Assembly (NCBI GenBank): GCA_963682175.1
Contig: OY821791.1
Span: 18,814,542 to 18,878,541, forward strand
Source of the DNA: Triglochin maritima
Taxonomy: Eukaryota; Streptophyta; Magnoliopsida; Alismatales; Juncaginaceae
DNA: 64,000 nucleotides
Direction of reading: 5' to 3'
The position numbers were made by a program, and so were the translations under genes. The notes below the pieces were generated by a model, which worked only from the letters and a program-made list of their open reading frames with translations, did no database searches and was not told the DNA's origin. Positions 55,395 through 64,000 of the stretch are shown in pieces (position 1 is the stretch's first letter; every line of letters starts with the position of its first letter).

Positions 55395-56319
55395 GAATGG
55401 TTGAGTGCGAGAAAGGTTCATAAAGGAACATGACCTCCTCGATTTCAGCTAGTACTCCCTCCAAGTAAGGTTTGAGGCGTTGTCCATTAACTTTGAACAC
55501 GTCCCCATTGGAGAACACTTTGGAACTCATCATTTGGGATGCACCACCTGAAAATTTGGTGAGAGCAGTATTTGAATAGGTAGATAGATGTTGTCCCAGT
55601 AAAAGAATTTTACATAAGATCTAAATTTGGTTTGGTCAGATTTTGGCAACCCACAAGAAGCTGCTCGGTCACGATGTTGGCAAACCAAGGGTTATCTTCA
55701 ATCGTGAACAATTGCTTGTCATGAAATTTGTCATTAATAATTTGGTCTTGTGGGTTGGTCGTCTCAAGACGAGACCGGTGGTTCGCTACAACATTTTCAC
55801 ACATTTTTTGTCTCGAATCTCGAGATCAAATTCTTATAACAACAAGAATCATCTCAAGAGTCAAGATTTTGCATCTTTCTTCCCCATGAGGTGCTCGATA
55901 GATGTGTGATTTGAATAGATAATCAGGTGTGAGCCAATCAAGTACTATCAATTTTTTTCCAAAGTGAATATGATCGCTAAGAATTCTTTCTCAATCACAG
56001 TGTAGTTCAATTGAGCATCATTGAGTGTTCTACTAGCCTGGTAGATCACATGAGGCAATTTATCCAATCGTTGCCCAAGCACGCTCCCACAACAAAGTCG
56101 AATGCATTACACAACAACTCGAATGGTTCAGTCCACACCGGTGCCTTAATTATAGGAGCTGAAGTCATCTTTCTTCAAGGTCAAAAACGCATGGTGGCAA
56201 TCCGGTGTGAACTCAAAAATGGCATCCTTAGCCATCAAGGCGGTGAGAGGTCGAGAAATTTCACTAAAATCTTGAAAGAACCGTCGATAGAATCCAGCAT
56301 GCCCAAAAAGGCACGGATA
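55395..56319 (-). pseudogene. pol: Element G pol remnant: RT end, RNase H, integrase ends
   Basis: Heavily decayed Athila pol. From 56319: [20 protein letters not shown] and [20 protein letters not shown], RNase H traces (about 55860-56130), then [13 protein letters not shown] linker and FTIEDNPWFANI near 55690-55780. The integrase core is deleted near 55515, and an integrase C-terminal phrase of the type FKVNGQRLKPYLEG can be read near 55395-55510. Many stops and shifts. Confidence 0.8.
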
Positions 56320-57715
56320 TGTGAATGAATTGGTTAAAATACCGCAAGTGCATGAGTGCGTTGAAGAGGTGGCAAGTATGGGTCGGTACACAAGGAGCGC
56401 GCGTGAGTTGGATTCACAATACTCGAGTGGGGGAGAAGAAAAGAGAGATGTGATCGAAACTACACTACAATGCAAAAGAAATCGGAAAGTATGAAATAAA
56501 ACTAAACCCCTCGGGGGTAGAGAAGGAATGCGGAATGAAAATGTGTGTAATGTGTGGGTTTATTTGTGTTCATCAAAACATGTCACACATGAAACACATA
56601 AAAATCAATTCCAACTTTGACTCCATATGAAATAAGATAAGACATTATCATTAAAACATATCAGACAATAATTGAAATGGAGCTAATATGTTCACATGCA
56701 TCATGACTCAAATCCAACCATGTCTCCACATGAAATAAGCTTTATCATAGTCATTAAAACATACAAGACATTAATTTGGATAAAGCCAACATGAACACAT
56801 GCATGCACATGCCTTGTTTTCTTCTTCCACTCTGTCCTTATCCTAACCTCATCATTCCCCATAAAATAGGCCCACTAATCTAAGCATGTGCTAAGCTTCA
56901 GTCAAGAGCATTATCACATCAAAGATAAGAGTGAAATCCCAATAGATGGTTATGGAAATCATGTAAGGCTCAAAGGATTAAGATTAACACACACACTAAT
57001 CCATCACATGATCAAATCACGTTAATAAAAGACAAAGTTTGCTCCACTCCAACACCCTTACTACACTATTAAAATAGGAACTAAAACCTACTCTAACGGG
57101 GGAAGGAGGAATAAGAGGCGAAGAGGAGGGATTACAATGGTATTTATAGGAGAAATAAGGGTTTGTATGGATCTGGGAGCAATCTGATGGTTGTCATAAC
57201 TTTCTCTATACTTTGGTGCACCCAATTAATCAAGTCCGAGCCACAAGAGAAATTGAGGGTCCATTGGAGCAAAATGATCCGCAAGTGGCGGATCCAAACC
57301 CACAATTGGCAGATAATTTGCACCCGACCGGTCCCAATTTCTTCTAGGAGCTTCAATGTTATATTTTGCACGTTGGGTGAAGCCCTGGTCTAGTGTCTTG
57401 AATAGATTTTAGTTTAATTGGAGAAATGGTGTTCTTGTTCAAGTCATGTGTCATAATACTTTACATTTCACAATCAGGTCCGTCTGGATTTTCATTTGGG
57501 TCCTTCTTGATTTGCAAGCCAGTCCTTGTACATTACAAATGGGTCCAGAAGTCTTCAATTCAGTCCATTCTTGTTGCATTCTGGACTTTTTTGTTCCTTT
57601 TTCTCTTCTTTATTACCTAACACCTAAAGACTACCATAACAACTCGAGTATCACAATATTGGGGTAAAATAAAGGATATATAGCGAGAATATGATGCATG
57701 ATATGCTACTAGTCA
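56320..57715 (-). repeat. LTR of element I, 3' LTR adjoining a PPT
   Basis: 1396 bp, plus strand TGTGAATGAATTGG to CTACTAGTCA, followed by a PPT (57716-57730, minus strand). It belongs to a third Athila-like LTR family with the same CACTCATGCACTTGCGGT-type inner edge. It has lost about 190 bp near 57024 compared with the later copies in the array. It is inserted in the RT of element G; GGATA (56315-56319) is a possible TSD but the partner cannot be identified. Confidence 0.75.
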
Positions 57716-60054
57716 AATACCCCCACACTTACCATTTGCTAGTCCCGAGCATAACAAAGAAAGAGAAAAATGAAAGAAAGGAATACATACGAAAAAAAGG
57801 GAAATCCTCACTCACTTTTGTAGGAATCACGGTTGCACTTAGCACGTGCAACAAGCCATTAAACCTCTTTGTTGCCAAGGAGGAGTGTTGCCTCGTAAGG
57901 GTTTTTAGCGGATATACCCACAAAATCCAAACATTGATGCATTAATCAACCTAGAAACTTGACTCGATGGACTTATTTTTGTCGATCATTCGACACGGTA
58001 ATACCACGGGACGACTCTATATATGTAATCAGTCCACATTATCACATCAAATATAAGAGTGAAATCTCATTAGATGGTTACGGAAATCATGTAAGGCTCA
58101 AAGGATTAAGATTAACACACACACTAATCCATCACATGATCAAATCACCTTCTTCTCCACCCTCAATGGGGATGGACTACTCTCTACTCATCTCTACACT
58201 AAAGAAAGTATGAAAAGAACATAAACCCATGAAAGAAATGTAGAAGACTAGATTAAACAAGCAACAACATAAAAGAAATTGCATTAAAGGAAAACATCAG
58301 CATAATGAACAAGAACTAAACTAGATTAAGAAAATAAAAGACAAAGTTTGCTCCACTCCAACACCCTTACTACACTATTAAAATAGGAACTAAAACCTAC
58401 TCTAATGGGGGAAGGAGGAATAAGAGGCGGAGAGGAGGGATTACAATGGTATTTATAGGAGAAATAAGAGTTTGTATGGATCTAGGAGAAATCTGATGGT
58501 TGTCATAACTTTCTCTATACTTTGGTGCACCCAATTAATCGAGTCCGAGCCACAAGAGAAATTGAGGGTCCATTGGAGCAAAATGATCCGCAAGTGGCGG
58601 ATCCAGACCCGCAACTGGCAAATAATTTGCACCCGACCGGTCCCAATTTCTTCTAGGAGCTTCAATGTTATATTTTGCACGTTGGGTGAAGCACTGGTCT
58701 AGTGTCTTGAATAGATTTTAGTTTAATTGGAGAAATGGTGTTCTTGTTCAAGTCATGTGTCATAATACTTTACATTTCACAATCAGGTCCGTCTGGATTT
58801 TCATTTGGGTCCTTCTTGATTTGCAAGCCAGTCCTTGTACATTACAAATGGGTCCAGAAGTCTTCAATTCAGTCCATTCTTGTTGCATTCTGGACTTTTT
58901 TGTTCCCTTTTCTCTTCTTTATTACCTAACACCTAAATACTACCATAACAACTCGAGTAGCACAATATTGGGGTAAAATAAAGGATATATAGCGTGAATA
59001 TAATGCATGATATGCTACTAGTCAAATACCCCCACACTTACCATTTGCTAGTCCCGAGCATAACAAAGAAAGAGAAAAATGAAAGAAAGGAAAACATACG
59101 AAAAAAAGGGAAATCCTCACTCACTTTTGTAGGAATCACGGTTGCACTTAGCACGTGCAACAAGCCATTAAACCTCTTTGTTGCCAAGGAGGAGTGTTGC
59201 CTCGTAAGGGTTTTTAGCGGATATACCCACAAAATCCAAACATTGATGCATTAATCAACCTAGAAACTTGACTCGATGGACTTATTTTTGTCGATCATTC
59301 GACACGGTAATACCACGGGACGACTCTATATATGTAAGAGTGAAATCTCATTAGATGATTATGGAAATCATGTAAGGCTCAAAGGATTAAGATTAACACA
59401 CACACTAATCTATCACATGATCAAATCACCTTCTTCTCCACCCTCAATGGGGATGGACTACTCTCTACTCATCTCTACACTAAAGAAAGTATGAAAAGAA
59501 CATAAACCCATGAAAGAAATGTAGAAGACTAGATTAAACAAGCAACAACATAAAAGAAATTGCATTTAAGGAAAACATCCACATAATGAACAAGAACTAA
59601 ACTAGATTAAGAAAATAAAAGACAAAGTTTGCTCCACTCCAACACCCTTACTACACTATTAAAATAGGAACTAAAACCTACTCTAATGGGGGAAGGAGGA
59701 ATAAGAGGCGGAGAGGAGGGATTACAATGGTATTTATAGGAGAAATAAGAGTTTGTATGGATCTAGGAGCAATCTGATGGTTGTCATAACTTTCTCTATA
59801 CTTTGGTGCACCCAATTAATCGAGTCCGAGCCACAAGAGAAATTGAGGGTCCATCGGAGCAAAATGATCCGCAACTGGCGGATCCAGACCCGCAACTGGC
59901 AGATAATTTGCACCCGACCGGTCCCAATTTCTTCTAGGAGCTTCAATGTTATATTTTGCACGTTGGGTGAAGCCCTGGTCTAGTGTCTTGAATAGATTTT
60001 AGTTTAATTGGAGAAATGCTATTCTCGTTCAAGTCATGTGTCACAATACTTTAC
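56910..60054 (-). repeat. Tandem array of an LTR/3'-internal junction
   Basis: Two full units and a partial third of LTR part plus about 320 bp of 3' internal sequence, period about 1309 bp then 1281 bp: LTR to 57715, internal 57716-58037, LTR 58038-59023, internal 59024-59335, LTR 59336-60054. Each internal piece holds a PPT, the GTTGCAC/GTGCAAC hairpin and the coding-like tail ISAKNPYEATLLLGNKEV. Junction 1 (58037) and junction 2 (59335) differ by about 27 bp. The units are nearly identical, so the amplification is recent. At 60054 the array stops abruptly against mariner sequence. Confidence 0.85.
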
Positions 60055-60613
60055 ATGTAGCAAGACCAAGATTTGGAAACAACAAAGAAGTATTATTTGA
60101 TGGAAAAATTGGCATATTTCCATTTACAGATTTCCAACCAGCTAAGAGGACATCAAAAAATAAGGCAGCTGGAGTATTAGAAACAAAGGCAATTCTTTCT
60201 GTTACTAAAGAGGTGGTGAAATCATGTTTAATAGAGAAAGTAATACCAGCAATTAAAGCGAAGTGGCCAAAAAAATATGAACAAAAGGATTTTCATGCTG
60301 CAAGACAATGCAAGACCCCATATTGCACCAACGGACCCAGATTTCATTCAAGCAGCCACAATAGATGAGTGGGACTTACAGTTGACATGCCAACCAACTA
60401 ATAGTCCAGATTTAAATATCTTAGTCTTGGGTTATTTTAGGGCAATTTAATCACTCCAGTAGGAATCAGCTCCTCCAACTATTTTTGAGTTGGTTCAGGT
60501 TTGTCAGCAATCATTTGATGATTTACATGCATATGCACTCAATAATGTATGGTTGTCTCTACATTTATGCATGGCTGAGGTGATCAAATTAAAAGGAGGC
60601 AATGCATACAATC
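60055..60613 (+). pseudogene. Mariner-like transposase, middle part
   Basis: Plant mariner-like (Tc1/mariner superfamily) transposase, which would cut and paste the element at TA sites. The fragment starts inside the catalytic domain at VARPRFGNNKEVLFDGKIGI and runs through PAKRTSKNKAAGVLETKA and IPAIKAKWPKKYE. After a frameshift near 60290 it continues with QDNARPH (second catalytic Asp) and CQPTNSPDLNIL (third catalytic Asp), then has TAA at 60448-60450 and TAG shortly after. The N-terminal DNA-binding half and the first catalytic Asp are missing. A solo LTR (60614-62091) interrupts it. Confidence 0.88.
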
Positions 60614-62091
60614 TGTAGGATCGAAATGAGGCTTAGTTCTAATCATTTTTAAGCTAATTACTTACTTGTTTAAGCAATCAAGTATATGCAGCGGAAATAA
60701 AAGCTAAACAAGAGAGTAAACAAGAAAATGCAAAGCACAAAGAAGACAAGGGATTTTTATAGAGGTTCGGCACCCCACCCGGATCCTCGTCCTCTCGTGT
60801 AAGCTCCACTCGGATCACCAAGCTCCGCTCACGACTTCACTAACTACTCCCAGTTCTGGACCAGGAGAGAACGTCTTTACAATCTTCAAACTCGCGAACA
60901 ATCCTCGCCGAGCTTGGCTCCTCCTCTAACAATCCGCGAGGGACACTTCGGGCTTTCACCGAAACCTTTACTCGACTTTGACAGCAACAAACTTGAGTGG
61001 GACAATCACTCTCTAAACTTGAGCACACTTGAGAAAGATAAGAATTGATCTTAAGTGTGGAAATTGAGACTTGGAGTGTTTAGAATGATCTCTCTAATGT
61101 AGGAGGCAAATATGTGTGAGAGAGTTGTGTAAACTTGTGTTGGACAACTCTATTTATAATATCCTAAGGTGTTATAACCGTTGGGGTTAATTTGGTAAGT
61201 GTTTGTGTAAGATACACAAAATAGAAACCTGCAGAATGTAATTTTGAATAAGTTTGGTGGACCAGATCGAGCAGAATGGTCGACCGTTTGGCAATTTTGA
61301 ACTAGGTTCAGTCGACCGATAATGGAACGGTCGTCCAGATTGGGCTATAACTTAGGTACACTTAAGTTAACAGTCAAACACCGAATAGGGTTCGGTCGAC
61401 CGTAAACTTCCAGACTCTACAGGGTTGACAAAAATGATCAAGTTCGGTTGATCGATCCAAGGTCTTCAGTCGACCGAAAACTTCCAGGCAGTTTCATTTT
61501 GTGGAAACATTTATGTTCGGTCGACCGAAACAGGTCCATGATCAACCGATAGGCAATTTGTATTTTGGGGTATAGGTGAATAATTCGAATACGACCGTTG
61601 GTATAATACAACAACCCTAACGGTCAGAAAACCATGATTTGGTCAACCGAAAAGGTCAGAACGGTCGACCGAATGTGGGCAGTCTAAAACACTATAGGAT
61701 AATTGATCACTCGGTCGACCGAATGTGGGCAGACAGTTCTGGTTTAGTTGTAGTGTTTTCCAGTCTAAGTTTGGGTGATCTATTGAAGTCCAATTTATGT
61801 GAATTTGTGTGTGACTTCTATAGGGAACCTAGTGTGTGTTTGAGTTGATTTTAGCTCAAGTATGCACAATTACACAATGTTCCTAAGACTCAAAAAAATG
61901 CAAATTACATGTCTTCAAGTGAGTTTGATTACATGTCTTGACTTGAATCCTTTCTTCCTTGAGTCTTGATCACCTGTAGAAGTTAGCACAAAGCAATATA
62001 TATGTTATGCAATATGTGTGCTACTCTACATTGCAATTAAGATTATGTTGATTAAATCATGAAAACATAGATTAAGGCCAAAAAGCCAACA
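60614..62091 (-). repeat. Solo LTR in the mariner-like transposase
   Basis: 1478 bp on the minus strand (TGTTGGCTTTTTGGCC to CGATCCTACA), flanked by the perfect duplication CAATC (60609-60613 and 62092-62096). TATAAATA is at 61158-61151 on the minus strand. About 11 GGTCGACC-type sites, several perfect CGGTCGACCG, lie upstream of it at 61265-61725. It is a better preserved copy of the family at 53740-55102. No internal domain, so it is the product of LTR-LTR recombination. Confidence 0.9.
61265..61725. promoter_or_regulatory. CGGTCGACCG sites upstream of the TATA box in the solo LTR
   Basis: Perfect palindromes near 61399, 61521, 61659 and 61711, plus sites with one or two changes (for example CAGTCGACCG, TGGTCGACCG, CGGTTGATCG). 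They share the core with the Tekay LTR array although the two LTRs are otherwise unrelated. Confidence 0.6.
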
Positions 62092-62096
62092 CAATC

Positions 62097-62209
62097 CTCC
62101 ACATATAGGCAAAGCTGCACTGGATAGACAAGGCATGGTACGAATCTCAAGAACCATAAAAGCAAACATGGCGGAAGCATCATATGAAGCATTAAGTGAG
62201 GGGTTGTAG
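62097..62209 (+). pseudogene. Mariner-like transposase, C-terminal end
   Basis: Continuation after the solo LTR: PHIGKAALDRQGMVRISRTI, then KANMAEASYEALSEGL and TAG at 62207-62209. The sense joins the middle part at 60613 when the LTR and one TSD copy are skipped. Confidence 0.8.
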
Positions 62210-63911
62210 ATGTTAGTTAGATTCTTTGTGTGGAACATTTTGTAACCAACTAGTGGAAGTATATGGGCAGGAAAGACTTTATTGTCATTTTAGTGTAAGT
62301 TTGTAAATAACTTATGCAAGTAGATCGACAGGAAACACTTCTGTTCACATTTTGATGTAAGGTTGTTATTTTTGGTAATGCAAATTTTTGAAGGGGTGTT
62401 ACTTTGCCTCCAACCTTTATTACAAATTGGTAACAGTAATGTAACAAGTCGTCATTTCCCTACTGTAGCAACTCTTACTTCGCCTCATAAATCACAAAAG
62501 TTAAACCATAAAATAACAAACGCAAATCACAACCCCAAAAAATAAAAATAAAAACCCTAACAAATCGCATACATGCATACTGAACAAACACCAACTTGTA
62601 CCAACTAGAAATCCTATTTTGGCTCGTTTTGTCAAATTAATCCCAAAAATCCAAAAAATAGAGGTAGGGGACAGGGATAAATGACCAAACCACCGTTATT
62701 TTTCAAGAAATCCCTTTAGGCAGTGATAAAAAAGCTCAAACGTCTTGTTGAAAATTTGTTGTCGTCGTGGAGAGAGCTTAGGGTAGTATGGGTCGACATC
62801 ATCCTCCAATTCTGTGTCATTCACCACCGGATCAACCACAGGTGGAAGGTTCTTTGAGCCAGCATCATCCTCGACGTCTCCTCAAAGCTCCTTCGCCTCA
62901 TATGTGTCGGGGACAACAAAATCAGGTAGAATCGACTCATTCACAAGCGGGTGAAAAACAACATGTTCATATGTTGTAGATCAGGCAGGATTGGTTGTCA
63001 TGCTTGCATACACAAGCGGGGAGACTGAGAATGTTGAAAGAGAGGCAAGGGAGAAGGGTGGAAAGGAGAAAGAGAGAGGTTGCAGGTTGGGGTTATGACA
63101 GGGTAAAGAGAGAAGGCAGTGACTCTTAGGAATTTGAGTAGGCATTTTAGTTTTTTTTGTCAAATGGGAAGATTAAATTGAGACACCCCAATTTGAAAAG
63201 TAAGAAGAACAAAATGCGATGGATGGAGTAATAAACATCTCTCTCCATTAGGTGTGACATAATGTATAAAGAAAGGTTAGAAATGATATTCTTCAACTAC
63301 AAAAGATTGACAAAGACTTTGAGAAGATTGGCTGGATGTATGATCTTATCTGATAATTGTACAAGTATTGGTTCTTCACATTAAGATATGTTTTTAATAA
63401 TGATTATGACAGATTATGGATCTCAGTTGGCATTGATAATACATATTTCATCTCATGTTGTATAGTTTTTATTTCTTGATTGCTATGGTTATAAATTCAA
63501 GCGATGGGTTGAAAGATTTCTATGATGTTTGATTTAACAACCGTAGCTCCATATGTGTTTGTTTTCACATGCATTAGTTGTTAGATTGAAATTAATTGAC
63601 ATTTATTTTATAAATATATATGTATATATATATGCCTACTACTCTATTAGTGATAAAGTTTACTAAGCATGCACACAATTTAATGATTTATCATTATTCC
63701 TTTTAATGAAAAGTAAATTTAGTGTGATGCTTAGGATGTAAATTTCATAATGTTAAGAATATTATAGTTATCTAGGAGTAGCCAAAGCATCCTATTCTAT
63801 TTTGATGTGAATGCTATTATCATCAATATGGGAAATGATACCAAAATTGTAATTAATTCGTGAACAAATTTGCTCTACCCAAAAGGAAAGTAGTTATGTT
63901 TGTAAATTAAT
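62210..63911. other. Non-coding region, 3' part of the mariner-like element and flank
   Basis: 62210-63230 is probably the 3' untranslated part of the mariner-like element; short open frames here have no recognisable domain. 63231-63911 is AT-rich unique sequence with a TA-repeat near 63620. Nothing else can be supported. Confidence 0.4.
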
Positions 63912-64000
63912 TAGGGGTGTCAACGGATCGGATACGGACCGGATATAGGTATATCCATATTCGTATCCGAATGAAATTTACGGATTCAGATACGGATACA
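63912..64000. mobile_element. Terminus of a hAT-like element, cut by the window end
   Basis: Starts TAGGGGTGTCAACGGATCGG, a terminus typical of plant hAT elements, and is followed by subterminal GGATACGGACCGGATAT and TATCCGTATCC-type repeats. The other end is outside the window. Confidence 0.6.

Larger units (their letters stand above)
34100..56319 (-). mobile_element. Element G: old Athila relic hosting E and a solo LTR
   Basis: Pieces on the minus strand that join up when younger insertions are skipped: 3' LTR part (34100-34754), PPT and tail (34755-34892), then 52545-53739 (3' internal region), 55103-56319 (pol remnant). Element E occupies 34893-52544 with TSD TGCAA, and a solo LTR occupies 53740-55102. 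The integrase catalytic core is deleted: integrase C-terminal sequence near 55395-55510 is joined directly to the zinc-binding region near 55520. RT is cut at 56319 by the tandem-array LTR, so the 5' half of G is absent. Confidence 0.75.
60055..63230 (+). mobile_element. Truncated mariner-like element containing a solo LTR
   Basis: Its left part is lost at the junction with the tandem array. The right end is recognisable at about 63205-63228 as AAAATGCGATGGATGGAG, which inverted reads CTCCATCCATCGCATTTT, like the CTCCCTCCGTCCC ends of plant mariner and Stowaway elements, followed by TA (63229-63230) as TSD. Confidence 0.65.

Noticed and set aside
57144..57371. A 75-codon minus-strand gene repeated three times (also 58453-58680, 59734-59961)
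   Set aside because: The repetition is due to the tandem LTR array; the frame lies in the LTR and has no domain.
62788..62979. A small His/Pro/Gln-rich protein gene
   Set aside because: No domain, no neighbours, and it overlaps open frames on the other strand; probably non-coding sequence of the mariner-like element.

Overview
This window is a stretch of nuclear DNA from a flowering plant, almost entirely built of nested transposable elements. The evidence is plant-type Ty3 retrotransposons of the Athila and Tekay clades with tRNA-Asp and tRNA-iMet primer sites, a plant mariner-like transposase, hAT-type elements with 8-bp target duplications, and one multi-exon neprosin-domain gene. I cannot name the species. 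I saw no bacterial genes, CRISPR arrays, rRNA or tRNA genes.

Layout. (1) 1-18106 is a nested stack: element A (1483-8824, plus strand, TSD GGAAC) sits inside the pol gene of element B (minus strand, runs off the left edge, right LTR end at 14118). B sits in an LTR of element D (14119-15288), D in the gag of element C (15289-17581), and C in an old Tekay LTR relic (17582-18106). (2) 18485-29956 is a six-exon neprosin-like gene on the minus strand. Its exon 2 is cut by a full-length Tekay chromovirus (19978-28938, TSD GGAGT). A hAT-type MITE (30002-30543, TSD AAGCCAAC) lies just upstream of its start codon. (3) 32290-33316 is a decayed chromovirus integrase fragment, followed by two LTR pieces in opposite orientation. 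(4) 34893-52544 is element E (minus, TSD TGCAA), which carries element F (38036-46719, minus, TSD GGAAC) inside it. E itself lies in an older Athila relic G (34100-56319), which also took a solo LTR (53740-55102). (5) 56320-60054 is a tandem array of an LTR/3'-internal junction. (6) 60055-63230 is a truncated mariner-like element split by a solo LTR (60614-62091, TSD CAATC). (7) The last 89 bases begin another hAT-like terminus.

How the parts relate. A, E and F keep PBS, leader, a long Gag-protease reading frame, PPT and LTRs, but have no reverse transcriptase, RNase H or integrase. B and G are relatives that carry pol, now broken. This looks like a gag-pro-only non-autonomous population that depended on full Athila elements. 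Every long frame has only one or a few stops or frameshifts, and paired LTRs differ by about 0.4 to 1.1 percent by eye, so most insertions are young.

Most interesting signals: a motif matching the plant snRNA upstream sequence element (RTCCCACATCG) at an invariant 32 bp from the TATA box in all eight related LTRs where both could be located; a two-hairpin element with a GNRA tetraloop around a conserved stop codon shortly before the 3' PPT; a conserved second PPT-like tract about 1 kb inside the element; paired GC-rich dyads exactly 21 bp apart in LTRs and leaders; and a 15-site array of the palindrome CGGTCGACCG in the Tekay LTR. All coordinates and counts were read by eye from the sequence.
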